DNA from: Acinetobacter lwoffii
Lineage (GTDB): Bacteria > Pseudomonadota > Gammaproteobacteria > Pseudomonadales > Moraxellaceae
Reading direction: 5' to 3'
Length of the DNA stretch: 64,000 nt
Assembly (NCBI RefSeq): GCF_015602705.1
Contig: NZ_CP059081.1
Location: forward strand, 2,179,702 to 2,243,701
The position numbers were made by a program, and so were the translations under genes. Under the pieces are notes generated by a model. That model saw only the letters and a list, made by a program, of their open reading frames with translations, made no database searches and was not told where the DNA came from. Positions 28,156 to 37,717 of this stretch are shown here, piece by piece. Every line of letters starts with the position of its first letter. Positions within the stretch are counted from its first letter, which is position 1.

Positions 28156-28377
28156 ATGACACCTGAACTATTACTTACCATCATTCAAGCTTTCATTGGC
28201 ATATTCGTGCTTGTGATCGTCATCATGCTCATCTATCCCAAATGGCGAAAAAAGATCACAGAACCTAAAGGCGATACCTCCAAACGTCAAAGAGGATCTG
28301 ATTGGGCAGATGGGCTAGAACTTATTTTTATTCCCATTTACTGGCTAATTAAACTTATTGCAGGCATCTTCAAATAA
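28156..28377 (+). CDS. Small membrane protein, paralogue A
   Basis: 73 residues: an N-terminal membrane helix (about 5-27, LLTIIQAFIGIFVLVIVIML), then YPKWRKK, a short polar linker and a second amphipathic/hydrophobic stretch (LELIFIPIYWLIKLIAGIFK). The layout and key residues (IV..L.I.P..RK, IF.PI, I..I) match the 74-residue protein at 29110-29334, so these are duplicates flanking the oppositely oriented gene at 28397. Function unknown. Confidence 0.65.
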   Translation: MTPELLLTIIQAFIGIFVLVIVIMLIYPKWRKKITEPKGDTSKRQRGSDWADGLELIFIPIYWLIKLIAGIFK

Positions 28378-28396
28378 AGCCTCATGACTTATCGCC

Positions 28397-28888
28397 TTAT
28401 AGTCCCAACTTATTCAACAAATCTGGGGTTAAAAAAGTCTGTGCAACACGATTCAAATCGATATAACGCAACACACCTTTGAGCTGATTATTGATTTCAG
28501 GATTCTTTAAAATTTCATCGCCTGTAGCTCTACCTAATGCCTGAAAACTATCCCCTACAGCTTGCAAGCCTTCCGCCTGAATCACGGCTTTGGTTTGTGT
28601 AGAACATTGCTCTACAAGGATGCGCTGTAAAACGGTCGCCAGATTCTTATCTAATGCTTCCTTTTGAGTAGCGGTCACATTACTAAAAGCCTTTAAGTCC
28701 GGATGATTACCTAAAGCCACAAAGGTCCATTGCAAGACCGTGGTTTTATCGGTGGCTGTGGTGGATTTCATCAAACAGTCACTGAGCTGATCAACTGTTG
28801 GACCTGCTATGGCAACCTGAGTTGCACCTAATAATGTTGCCCTTATTAAAAATGTACGAAGCTTTGTGAAAGATCTATGCGCCATCAT
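28397..28888 (-). CDS. Exported protein of unknown function
   Basis: 163 residues. A signal peptide (TFLIRATLLGATQVAIAG, cleavage after AIA) precedes a helical domain with two cysteines (SDCLMKS, VEQCST) that could form a disulfide, and ends LNRVAQTFLTPDLLNKLGL. AGGAAA lies before a double ATG; the second (28885) has the better spacing. No family recognised. It sits between the two paralogous small membrane proteins. Confidence 0.75.
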   Translation of the reverse strand: MMAHRSFTKLRTFLIRATLLGATQVAIAGPTVDQLSDCLMKSTTATDKTTVLQWTFVALGNHPDLKAFSNVTATQKEALDKNLATVLQRILVEQCSTQTKAVIQAEGLQAVGDSFQALGRATGDEILKNPEINNQLKGVLRYIDLNRVAQTFLTPDLLNKLGL

Positions 28889-29109
28889 AATTTCCTGTTC
28901 TTCGATGTCCGGCCAGTGATATAAAACCAGTTATTTGTAGCATGGAACAGGGCAATAAACTGATAGAGCTCTGTAAAACCTAAATCAGATTTGCAACACT
29001 TGGATGATCATTCTGATGTCCATATTGCTATTCATCAGGTCAGGATATTGATCAGTCAAACTTAGCGCTATGATTTAGACTAAAACAATAAAAATAAAAA
29101 CTTATAATT

Positions 29110-29334
29110 ATGAATACCAACATATTTCACAGCATCATACTGTGGGGACTTGTCCTTTTTTTCGTCTTGATCGTATTTTTATTCATCCATCCGACATCAC
29201 GGAAGGAGATTCTCGGGTCACGTGATCTCTCCGCTAAACCAAGCGGACTTTCTTCTACTCTCTCCCGTCGGATCGAACAGATTTTTGCGCCTATCTTCTC
29301 GATCGTCAAAAGGATCATACGGATTTTGGATTAA
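29110..29334 (+). CDS. Small membrane protein, paralogue B
   Basis: 74 residues: membrane helix at about 8-27 (IILWGLVLFFVLIVFLFIHP), then TSRKEIL, a Ser-rich linker and IEQIFAPIFSIVKRIIRIL. Same plan as the protein at 28156-28377. No partner function known. The start ATG has no strong Shine-Dalgarno, so expression is less certain. Confidence 0.6.
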   Translation: MNTNIFHSIILWGLVLFFVLIVFLFIHPTSRKEILGSRDLSAKPSGLSSTLSRRIEQIFAPIFSIVKRIIRILD

Positions 29335-29351
29335 GTCTTTTGATCCCGCGC

Positions 29352-30392
29352 TTATTTTAACTGCCTCAAAAGATTCTTGGCTCCGGCATGATTATAGTTA
29401 TTGGCCAAATTCTGCAAAATCCGCTTGGATTGCGCTTTAGCATTTGGGAAACGGCTGGCATAGACCGGAATACTGTTCAGACAGCGTGCAACCAACATCC
29501 CTGATTCAGTATAGACACGTGTTCCCTCAGTGCCCTGCAATTTACCGTAGTTATAGGCACGCTGGGCGTTGTTACAGGCATTATTCAGATTCTTGCCACT
29601 ATTAATATCACGTCGCGCTGCCACATAAATCTTCATCTGATGTTGTTGCGGTGTTTCTGCTATTGTAGCTCGAGCTGATGCCGCTGCTAGCTGCTTTTTC
29701 TCTGCTTCTTTTTTCTCAAGCTCTTTTCTTTCTAATTCCTTTCGCTCTAATTCTTTCCTCTCCAGCTCTTTACGTGCTGATTCCTTCAGTTCATTTGTCG
29801 TCTTTGCGACAGGAGTCTTAGGAGGAGTCATGGTTTTTATCAATGCAGGGGTGGTTTTCTCCACAGCAACCCTGGCTTTAGTTGGACGATAAAAGTTTTT
29901 TGCTTGAGAAGGGCTCATGACCTGGGTGAGTAGTCGAACACTACGCGTCTGGCTAGATTTATCAACTTGTCGTTCAGAAGTTGGTTCAATCGAGACAATC
30001 CAGCTTTCAGTCAGGTCATCCATACGACACTGATAGGCACCGCTACCTTGTACAACACCCCGATTGGCACTCAGGCGTTTACGCTGGGCAACATCTGCCA
30101 TGGCACTAAAATTACTTTTATACAGCAGGGAAAATTTACCGCCCTGTTCATGACAATATTGCGTCAGTATCGAACGCGGATACATGGCCTGAGTCGTGTT
30201 ATTTTTCTGAGCTTGTCCCCAAAGATAAACATAATCTTTTGCACTACCATCACGTTGATTCAAAGCCCGTTTGGCAATTAGTTCTTCCGGACTGGCAAAA
30301 GGATGTAACACCTCTGATTTCAACCGATTCACGCTATTACATCCAGCTAAAGCTGCTGCCCCTATTATTAGAATTATTACTTTTAGCTTCAC
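29352..30392 (-). CDS. Lipoprotein with tandem KELER repeats
   Basis: 346 residues from GTG at 30392 (MKLKVIILIIGAAALAGC): lipobox LAGC with Cys18 as the lipidated residue. The frame is open to 30509, but those residues do not form a better signal. Domains: an N-terminal region with SILTQYCHEQGGKFSLLYK (about 75-95), a Pro/Thr linker, a coiled coil built of four 5-residue repeats KELER/KELEK, then a C-terminal helical domain with conserved-looking Cys (NNACNNAQRAYNYG, LVARCLNSIP). Unknown function; outer-membrane anchoring is likely. Confidence 0.72.
   Translation of the reverse strand: MKLKVIILIIGAAALAGCNSVNRLKSEVLHPFASPEELIAKRALNQRDGSAKDYVYLWGQAQKNNTTQAMYPRSILTQYCHEQGGKFSLLYKSNFSAMADVAQRKRLSANRGVVQGSGAYQCRMDDLTESWIVSIEPTSERQVDKSSQTRSVRLLTQVMSPSQAKNFYRPTKARVAVEKTTPALIKTMTPPKTPVAKTTNELKESARKELERKELERKELERKELEKKEAEKKQLAAASARATIAETPQQHQMKIYVAARRDINSGKNLNNACNNAQRAYNYGKLQGTEGTRVYTESGMLVARCLNSIPVYASRFPNAKAQSKRILQNLANNYNHAGAKNLLRQLK
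29713..29772. repeat. 15-bp tandem repeat inside the lipoprotein gene
   Basis: Four imperfect 15-bp units encoding (K-E-L-E-R/K)x4. The number of units can change in frame by slippage, altering coiled-coil length. Confidence 0.8.
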
Positions 30393-30509
30393 AGCAAATA
30401 TCTCAACCCCAAAATCCCGTATAACATAGCTTAAATAGCACAAAACAACAAACACAAGATATTGATAACTATAATATTTAAATGGTAAAAAGGCACATAT
30501 CAGCCTCAA

Positions 30510-31020
30510 CTTTGCTGATTATGCCAAGCTTCATGTGATAAAAATTGACACAAGTATCATTTTTAAATCAGTTCAAATAATAAACAATTCCATTCAGGAC
30601 TCAAGAAAAAGATAGAAAAAACACATAAAAAACCGAAGAAGGCGGTGAGTCCTTCTCCGGCGGCTTATTCAGGGAACGCTACAGGCCTTTATTATAATGG
30701 GTAATAAATTTACCTTTTATCCGCTGTAACATTGCCTGAACAAGATCAGCATAAGAATAATTTCCTCAACGTACACTTGTTATTTTTATACGTCAAACCA
30801 CCGGAAATTAAACGCCATCTTGGCTGGCCCTTAGGATTCTAGACAAGAAAAAAATATCTGAATACCCCAATATTGGGAGGTTCTGACACGATTTACCCAA
30901 GTCATCTGACCAACGGTCAGATCGATATTTTCCATTGGATTTTGTAAACTAACTCGCCATAAAAAAAGCCAAACCTAAAACTGTTTGGCTAATAAAGCAG
31001 GATGATAATATGAGAAAAAA
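30510..31020 (-). other. Gene-poor region with decayed minus-strand coding scraps
   Basis: No intact gene. Short protein-like stretches occur on the minus strand in different frames: MENIDLTVGQMTWVNRVRT from an ATG near 30940, GQPRWRLISGGLTYK near 30825, and ADLVQAMLQRIKGKF ending at a TAG near 30690. They look like one decayed gene, but I cannot name it. A hairpin (AGAAGG/CCTTCT extended by CCG/CGG, about 30640-30672) followed by TTTTTT on the minus strand would terminate it. Confidence 0.35.
30961..30990 (-). terminator. Terminator after sbmA
   Basis: On the minus strand AGCCAAAC, short loop, GTTTGGCT, then TTTTTTT; 30 bp beyond the sbmA stop. Confidence 0.88.
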
Positions 31021-32247
31021 TTAATCAATATGTGATTCAAATGCTTTCAACCGTTTATAGATCGACATCAGTTCAATAATCGTCGGCCAAGACAAAATCA
31101 GGTACTGGAAAGATTCTCGCACTTTGCCGAACACATTTAGGATTTGCATCATTAAACCGAGGGTAATTGCCCCTGCTGCAATACTTGGAAACAGAATAAA
31201 TAATCCGTAAATATTGTCCAACTGCAAGTACCAGATCCGAACCATGTTGAAATAAGCATAGTGAAAATACAACCGGAAATAATTCCAGCGTACTCGGCTA
31301 AACAGTTCTTGTAATGTCAACGGATGTGCGCGATCAGCATAGTCTTCGCCATAGACCAGCTCTTTACGATAGGCTGCCTCAACTTTCTGGTTATTAAACT
31401 CCAGTCCGGGCAGCTTCATTCCCACGACCATCAAAATGACCGTACCCAATACCGCCCAACCAATCGAGGCCCACATTAAAGCATGCGGTATTTCCCCTAC
31501 AATTGGTAAAACTTTCACATGACTAGAGAGCTGATATAAGATCGGCAGGAATGCCATCAGCAACATCAGCGCTTCAATCAAGGAAACACTTAACTGCTCC
31601 GTGGTTTTGGCAAAGCGCATGGTATCTTCCTGGATACGTTGTGATGCACCTTCAATATGACGTAACTGCTCCCAATGTGCGGTGTAATAATCATTCATCG
31701 CGGTACGCCAGCGGAAGACATAATGACTGACAAAAAACAGGTTAAATACCGCTAAAGTGACATAAACCATCGCAATATAAATAAAGGTTAATGCGCCTTG
31801 ATACAGCAATGAAACATCCCCACCACCCTTAGTGAGCATTTGTTGAATCTGATCATAAAACGGGCTATACCATTCATTTAATACGACATTGACCTGTACC
31901 CCGAACCAGATATTAAACAGAATAAATGCCGAGCCCCAGACCGACCAGCGCTGCCATCGGTGTCCGGCTTTCCATTGCCAGAACAGCGCAAATATCGTAG
32001 TTGCAATGAAATACCAGAGATAGAACCAGATGAATTGAGCTGACCAGAAACGCCCGATACCGATTGTAAGCTTTTCATCAAAATAACCTTCAGGAAAACC
32101 CAGATAGGTTCCCCATCCTGATCCACCACTATGCCAAAGTACAAGATTAATGATAAACCACAAAATCAGGCTGCTAAAAAACCAGACGGGTTGCGGGAAA
32201 AATGACTTAAACATGCCGACCCAGTTCTCCTTATGTCTCTTGGTCAT
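31021..32247 (-). CDS. sbmA: SbmA/BacA-type peptide antibiotic transporter
   Basis: 408 residues with about eight membrane spans. Blocks such as [21 protein letters not shown] [56 protein letters not shown] and [12 protein letters not shown] follow E. coli SbmA closely. It imports proline-rich peptides, bleomycin and similar compounds using the proton gradient. The start is either ATG 32247 or ATG 32214 (MFKSFFPQP, the E. coli-like start, with AAGGAG 12 bases upstream); I give the longer form. Confidence 0.92.
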   Translation of the reverse strand: MTKRHKENWVGMFKSFFPQPVWFFSSLILWFIINLVLWHSGGSGWGTYLGFPEGYFDEKLTIGIGRFWSAQFIWFYLWYFIATTIFALFWQWKAGHRWQRWSVWGSAFILFNIWFGVQVNVVLNEWYSPFYDQIQQMLTKGGGDVSLLYQGALTFIYIAMVYVTLAVFNLFFVSHYVFRWRTAMNDYYTAHWEQLRHIEGASQRIQEDTMRFAKTTEQLSVSLIEALMLLMAFLPILYQLSSHVKVLPIVGEIPHALMWASIGWAVLGTVILMVVGMKLPGLEFNNQKVEAAYRKELVYGEDYADRAHPLTLQELFSRVRWNYFRLYFHYAYFNMVRIWYLQLDNIYGLFILFPSIAAGAITLGLMMQILNVFGKVRESFQYLILSWPTIIELMSIYKRLKAFESHID

Positions 32248-32716
32248 CCAAATGACGCATAGTTTATTCTTATTTTAGATTTTTACTGTTATAAAGCATT
32301 AATTTTCAATTTAGTGTAAAAAAGGATAGAAAGATATCGAGTCTCTAGAAAATTATTTTTATCATTCAGCTCTGCGTTATGATTTTCCTTATATTCTCGA
32401 TTTTTATCATTCAGCCGAGCGATATCAAAAACAAAAAAATTATCATGTTTTTGACCTTTCGTTATTTTGATAGACTTTTTTATGCCTGTTATCTGTCGGG
32501 TTTATGTAAAAGAACCTCATGCTTCCGAGTACTGCAAGAATAGGATGAAAATCAGGCATACTGCATGTCTTCTAGGTGTCTTTTACCTAAATAGAGCACT
32601 TCTCCCTATTTGAATAAATCATTGATCAAGTTCTCAGTTTTTGAAGAAACAGTTAAATTTTCAAAAATCATGCTATGATTTAATTATCGAAAAGTAATCT
32701 TATTTTGGAAAAAACT
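32248..32716. other. Intergenic region with a 16-bp direct repeat
   Basis: AT-rich, no credible gene. ATTTTTATCATTCAGC occurs at 32355-32370 and 32400-32415. Near 32680 TGCTATGAT looks like an extended -10 for the small gene that follows. Confidence 0.45.
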
Positions 32717-32911
32717 ATGGAAAGTTCGGTAATTGAATTACTTAAACCGGTGACTCTAGAAAAAGAAAACTGCGCCCCTATTAGTTTTGAAGCAGGTACT
32801 GTTTTGAAAGTGGTCATGCAGACTCCAACCAGTCTTCTGGTCAGTAATGATGATGATTTTAACTTTACCATTCCTTTAAAAGACGAAAATGAAGTGTGGC
32901 GAGAAATCTGA
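32717..32911 (+). CDS. Small protein of unknown function, 64 residues
   Basis: From ATG 32717 (a TTG four codons upstream is also open): MESSVIELLKPVTLEKENCA, ending IPLKDENEVWREI. Predicted all-beta, acidic C-terminus, no membrane segment. A plausible extended -10 (TGCTATGAT) lies ~35 bp upstream. I do not recognise the family. Confidence 0.6.
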   Translation: MESSVIELLKPVTLEKENCAPISFEAGTVLKVVMQTPTSLLVSNDDDFNFTIPLKDENEVWREI

Positions 32912-33970
32912 GTATTTTTCTTTCATGCAAATAGACGGGTTGTATCTGAGTTTGGTTTCTTAACTTATATGATACGACCCTGAGCTTCTCTCTACTTTAA
33001 TTGCTCTTTCATTATTTTTTCAAGAAATTATTTCTTCCCTTTTCTCTCATCATTTACTGCTGTTAAATTGACTCATCCATTTGAGCAAAAAATTCTTTTT
33101 AATTGAAACATCATTTAGTTTTGTAACCTATGTAAGATCACTAATGATCTGTTTTCGGTTTTTTGTATCTACTCTGTCCTTGCGATGACACCTTTACATC
33201 TCTTCTCTCTGTTTAGCTCAACTTCATCTAACACCTAAGCTTCGATTCAAAAAAAGAATATTCAAGTTATTTTCAGAGTTTAGTCATAGAACTGGCGTTC
33301 ATTTTTTTTCGATTTTTTATCCTCTGATAAAATTTACCGATAAGAATTAAAAAATTAATCTGAGATACTAAATTAACAGGCTATTTAAATTGTATATCTC
33401 TCCAATTGATCCTAAGAAAGTTTGATGGTACGAAATTTCCCTCTAGCCAATTTTAGTATTTTTGCTGTTAAGACAGCTTAGCCAATTGTAAAAAATATTA
33501 ATTTTCATGAACTTAATTTACATTTTTTATTATATATGCTCAATTTTTAAATTTATTTAAATTATTATATTTAAAAAGATCTCAAAATTACATCTCCCTC
33601 ATATATTTAAAAATAAAAAAATGAATTAATAATAAAACTATATTCTAAAAAATTAATTAAAAAATACATATTCAAAAATAAAGATTAAATAATAAATCTT
33701 ATTATGTAAAATCCTGAAAAACAATCAATCCAAGAAAATCTTAAAATATAAAATCCTCATAATTTATTTTTAAAATTTATTAACAATACTGGATTTCTAC
33801 CAAAATATTTCTAAATCTTACAAAGTAACTGTACTTGTTAAAAGTGTTTCGTTTCTGCACTTAAAGCCAGTCTGTTAAATGAAATATGTTATAAATTTAA
33901 TCAAAGCAATGACCATTCAGGTAATTCTAACTTTTAAATCAATTTAACTTCAGAGGCTTAGGTAGTATTT
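32912..33970. other. Gene-less AT-rich stretch before otsB
   Basis: About 1.06 kb. Both strands are closed by frequent stops. 33480-33850 is extremely A/T-rich with runs of A and T. I see no RNA gene, repeat array or clear promoter. It may be a spacer or AT-rich regulatory DNA bound by nucleoid proteins. Confidence 0.5.
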
Positions 33971-34852
33971 ATGTCGACTCTAAAAGAAGATCAAGACCTA
34001 GAAGATTCACTTGCTACATCTTCTTATATATTACCTCAAGTGATTTTAAATCAAATCAAACCTATTATTTATTCTCATAAAATTGTTTTATTTCTTGATA
34101 TTGATGGAACCATTTCTGAATTCCACCCAGATCCAGCAAAAAGTATAATTAAGAGCGAAACCTTAAATACCTTAAAAGAGTTACAACAATATATTCAGCT
34201 AATATTAGTGACCGGTCGCTCAATTGCACAAGCACAAAAACTTATTTATCCATTTGACTGGAATATTGCCGGTTCTCACGGTCTGGAATTAAGCTATCAA
34301 TCGCGTTTAAGCAAGTTAATTGATTTAAATCCTGAACAGTTTGAATTATTAAAAAATTATATTACAGAACATAGTAATAATATTCCTCAGACTCGAATAG
34401 AAATTAAAGACTATTCAGTCGCCCTGCATTTTCGTGAACATCCCTATTTAGAGCATCAAGTGCATGCATTTGCCTTGAATTGTCTTACTCATTTTCAGGA
34501 TTTTGAACTTAAGGCTGGAAAGTTTGTATTCGAACTGGTGCCCAAAGGGGCAAATAAAGGTTCAGCCATCCAGCAAATCATTCAGCAATATCACTTAAGT
34601 GATCATTACCCCATTTTTATCGGAGATGACCTGACCGACGAAGCCGGTTTTCAAGTCATCAACACATTCAAAGGCTGCTCTATCAAAGTCGGTACAGGCA
34701 ACACCGTGGCACAACATCGCCTCGAAAACGTGACTCAAGTACAGGCTTTTCTAGCAGAATTTTTAGAAATACTGAAAGCACAACAACAATTATTATTGGA
34801 GAAATTACATGTCGAAACTCATAGTGTTATCAAATCGTGTAAATCTACCTAA
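33971..34852 (+). CDS. otsB: Trehalose-6-phosphate phosphatase
   Basis: 293 residues. HAD motif I is DIDGT (Asp43-Thr47), LVTGRS is motif II, NIAGSHGLE lies in the cap and GDDLTDEAGF is motif IV. It dephosphorylates trehalose 6-phosphate to trehalose. It overlaps otsA by 44 bp, so the pair is coupled, with the phosphatase first. The N-terminal ~30 residues are poorly conserved and A/T-rich. Confidence 0.94.
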   Translation: MSTLKEDQDLEDSLATSSYILPQVILNQIKPIIYSHKIVLFLDIDGTISEFHPDPAKSIIKSETLNTLKELQQYIQLILVTGRSIAQAQKLIYPFDWNIAGSHGLELSYQSRLSKLIDLNPEQFELLKNYITEHSNNIPQTRIEIKDYSVALHFREHPYLEHQVHAFALNCLTHFQDFELKAGKFVFELVPKGANKGSAIQQIIQQYHLSDHYPIFIGDDLTDEAGFQVINTFKGCSIKVGTGNTVAQHRLENVTQVQAFLAEFLEILKAQQQLLLEKLHVETHSVIKSCKST

Positions 34853-36242
34853 GTCAGACAATACACAGGCAGGTGGATTAGCGGTGGCATTGCAGGATGC
34901 TTTGCAGGATATAGGCGGTATCTGGGTTGGCTGGAATGGATCCCGAGTTGACCAGACGAAAGAGCAGAAGTTTCAAATCCTGAAGCATCAAAATGTTGAA
35001 TATCACACGAGTCCATTGACTGAATCCCAATATCAAGGCTTTTATTGTGGTTTTGCCAACAATGCATTGTGGCCGCTGATGCACGACCAGCATCAACTTG
35101 TAGATTATCAGCCGCAGGATTTTAAGATCTATCAGGATGTCAATTTACGCTTTGCCAAGCACCTTAAACAGGTAGCATCTCCACACGATATTATCTGGAT
35201 CCATGATTATCATTTTTTAAGCGTGGCGCATTATTGCCGTAAACTGGGCATGCGTAACCGTATTGGCTTTTTCCTGCATATTCCCTTTCCTGAACTAAGG
35301 CTCTGGCAGACTTTACCCGCCCATCGCGATCTGGCACATCATTTGGCCAACTACGATGTACTGGGTTTGCAGACCTCTCGCGATCAGGAAAACTGTTTAA
35401 ATTTCCTTGAACAGACCTTAAAAGTGCAGCATCGTCACAATGAAATCCTGAATTATCAATCTCGAAAGATTCATGTGAAATGCTATCCGATTGGTGTGCA
35501 TCCTGTGCAACTACAGAATCAGGCCTCAGATACCCATCTGGAAAAGCTTCCCTTTGATCTGGATACAGTGCAGCCTTATAAAACCATCATTTCAGTTGAC
35601 CGGATTGATTATAGTAAAGGCTTATTGGAAAAAATCGGATCGTTGCAGAGCTTGCTAGAAGATCAACCGGAGTTTAAAAATCAATTCCAGCAATTACAAA
35701 TTGCCTGTCCATGCCGACTGGATGTAAAGACCTATAAGAACCTGTATACGCAATTTAAAGCTGCTGTGCATGAACTCAATAGCCAGCATGGCACAGCGGA
35801 CTGGTTACCCTTCGATTGCAGCTATGATACTTTGGGCCATGAGGCCTTGATGCAACTGTATCGTAAGGCAGATATTTGCTGGGTAAATTCGATCCGGGAT
35901 GGTATGAATCTGGTCGCCAAGGAATATATTGCTGCACAGGATCCTTTAGATCCGGGTGTCTTGATTCTATCTAAATATGCCGGTGCTGCTGAACAAATGA
36001 AAGAAGCCTTACTGGTCGATCCTTATGAGCATGACAGTATGGCTAAAGCTTTGAAGAAGGCGCTGCGCATGTCTAAATCAGAACGTTTGGAGCGCTATCG
36101 TTATTTAAGCCAAGGCTTGAAAAATTTCGATATTATTCGCTGGCGTGATCAGTTTATCACTGACCTGAAAAACTCACAAAGCTTGCGGATCTATCGCCCG
36201 GTGGCTGCAGGAGCTTCAAACCAGTTCAGTGTGCATGCCTAA
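34809..36242 (+). CDS. otsA: Trehalose-6-phosphate synthase
   Basis: 477 residues, GT20 family. It begins MSKLIVLSNRV; HDYHFLSVA, GFFLHIPFPELRLW, SVDRIDYSKGL, SIRDGMNLVAKEY and LSKYAGAAEQM are the UDP-glucose/glucose-6-phosphate binding blocks. GGAG lies 7 bases before the ATG, inside otsB. With otsB it makes trehalose for osmotic, heat and desiccation tolerance. Confidence 0.96.
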   Translation: MSKLIVLSNRVNLPKSDNTQAGGLAVALQDALQDIGGIWVGWNGSRVDQTKEQKFQILKHQNVEYHTSPLTESQYQGFYCGFANNALWPLMHDQHQLVDYQPQDFKIYQDVNLRFAKHLKQVASPHDIIWIHDYHFLSVAHYCRKLGMRNRIGFFLHIPFPELRLWQTLPAHRDLAHHLANYDVLGLQTSRDQENCLNFLEQTLKVQHRHNEILNYQSRKIHVKCYPIGVHPVQLQNQASDTHLEKLPFDLDTVQPYKTIISVDRIDYSKGLLEKIGSLQSLLEDQPEFKNQFQQLQIACPCRLDVKTYKNLYTQFKAAVHELNSQHGTADWLPFDCSYDTLGHEALMQLYRKADICWVNSIRDGMNLVAKEYIAAQDPLDPGVLILSKYAGAAEQMKEALLVDPYEHDSMAKALKKALRMSKSERLERYRYLSQGLKNFDIIRWRDQFITDLKNSQSLRIYRPVAAGASNQFSVHA

Positions 36243-36252
36243 ATTTTTAAAT

Positions 36253-36284
36253 AAAAAAACACCAGCATTAAGCTGGTGTTTCGT
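36253..36284. terminator. Bidirectional terminator overlapping the MFS stop
   Basis: AAACACCAGC, ATTAA loop, GCTGGTGTTT. On the minus strand the arm encodes the last MFS codons (ETPA-stop), so coding and terminator share bases. Confidence 0.9.
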
Positions 36285-37512
36285 TTTGAAGAGGAGCCAC
36301 AATCTCTTCGCTGTGTTGCACTTCGCTTGGGTCTGCAGTGAGATGATTCAAAATCACAATACTCAATAGACCAATTGCAATGACACTAAATACCAGACTC
36401 AATCCGATAATTTCACTACCGAAGCCGACCAAGGCTGGTCCAATCAACGAACCTGTATAAGCAAATACCGATACATAAGACAATGCCACATGTGAAGCCA
36501 AAGTTTTTTGACGTCCTGCACGGGAAAACATCAGCGGTACAATGTTAGCGCTACCTAAACCTAAAATCGCATAGCCTACCAATACCACCTGCCAGACTGG
36601 CGCAAAGACTACGGTCAATAAACCGGTTGCAGCCAAGAGTGCGCTTAACAGAATCGTATTTTTTTCACCAAACTGCTGAATAATCAGGTGTCCACTAAAA
36701 CGTCCCAGTACCATCAAACCAGCAAAGAAACTATAAGCCAGACCGGTTTGCGCCGCAGGCAGACTGAACTCAGTAGCAAGATAAATACCACTCCAGTCCA
36801 TGGCGGCACCTTCCGAAAGAAAAGCCACAAAACAGATCAGACCAATACCTAAAATTGCCCAGGTCGGTGCTGCTTTTTTCACTGGCTGTTCTGATGATGT
36901 GTCTTCTACCGCTGTTTTTGGCTCAGCACCCAAGCTCAAAGGAACAGCAAATAAGGCAATAAGCAGCAAAATCACACTAACAATCACCGCACCAGTTAAA
37001 GGTGCCAAGCCGAATCCCATTAACATGGTCATGCCCAGTACGCCTGCTAGACCACCTAAACTACACACCCCATGAAAACCCGACATTAAACTTTTACCGA
37101 GTTTTTTCTCAATCTGTGCAGCCTGAATATTGACAGTCACGCCCAAAGCCCCGGCACTGGCACCAAAGAAAAACAGGCTGATTGCCATCATTAAATGATT
37201 CGGACTATAAGCCAGAGCAGGCAAAATGAACAAAAATGCACTGAGAATTACAGCCAAAACGGTACGACAACCTAAGGCATTGGCCAGTCGGCCAGCCAGT
37301 GGCATCGCCAGCATTGAACCGATTCCGGCACACAGCAATAACAGGCCAAAATCAGCATGATTTAATAACAGGCGCTGCTGTGCATATGGAATTAAGGGTG
37401 CCCAAGCCGCAGTACTAAAGCCCAAGCTAAAGAAGCACAACGCAGTCGCTATTTTCTGCCATAGATATGGTGATGGAGACTGAATTCGAGAAAGCAGTGT
37501 TTGATTGAACAT
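36268..37512 (-). CDS. MFS transporter (YbjJ-like)
   Basis: 414 residues with 12 predicted spans and a charged central loop (KTAVEDTSSEQPVKKA). MSGFHGVCSLGGLAG and SEGAAMDWSGIYL resemble the YbjJ subgroup of the major facilitator superfamily. The substrate is unknown. It lies downstream of the katE-linked four-enzyme operon in the same orientation, but a strong hairpin (37561-37606) separates them. Confidence 0.85.
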   Translation of the reverse strand: MFNQTLLSRIQSPSPYLWQKIATALCFFSLGFSTAAWAPLIPYAQQRLLLNHADFGLLLLCAGIGSMLAMPLAGRLANALGCRTVLAVILSAFLFILPALAYSPNHLMMAISLFFFGASAGALGVTVNIQAAQIEKKLGKSLMSGFHGVCSLGGLAGVLGMTMLMGFGLAPLTGAVIVSVILLLIALFAVPLSLGAEPKTAVEDTSSEQPVKKAAPTWAILGIGLICFVAFLSEGAAMDWSGIYLATEFSLPAAQTGLAYSFFAGLMVLGRFSGHLIIQQFGEKNTILLSALLAATGLLTVVFAPVWQVVLVGYAILGLGSANIVPLMFSRAGRQKTLASHVALSYVSVFAYTGSLIGPALVGFGSEIIGLSLVFSVIAIGLLSIVILNHLTADPSEVQHSEEIVAPLQNETPA

Positions 37513-37560
37513 TGTATTACCAAAAAAGAAGGCTCAGGCATCCATTACCGATCATCCATA

Positions 37561-37606
37561 GAAAAACCCCACAGACTTATAGTTGAAATATATAAGTATG
37601 CGGGGC
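37561..37606 (-). terminator. Terminator after the four-enzyme operon
   Basis: On the minus strand CCCCGCATACTTATA pairs imperfectly with TATAAGTCTGTGGGG, followed by TTTTTC. It sits between the glycosyltransferase stop (37718) and the MFS start (37512), so it ends the operon, or could act as an attenuator in the MFS leader. Confidence 0.7.
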
Positions 37607-37717
37607 TGAATTTGCGTGAATTATAAACAGAATAAATTTAAATGGAATAGTTTTTAGAACCGAATTTTAAGATTTTTTACAAGTATCTGATTGTATAAAA
37701 TTTATAGTTTTATGCTT

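Noticed and set aside
37561..37606. Riboswitch in the MFS leader
   Set aside because: Only a single hairpin with a U-run is present; no conserved aptamer motif recognised, so terminator is the simpler call.
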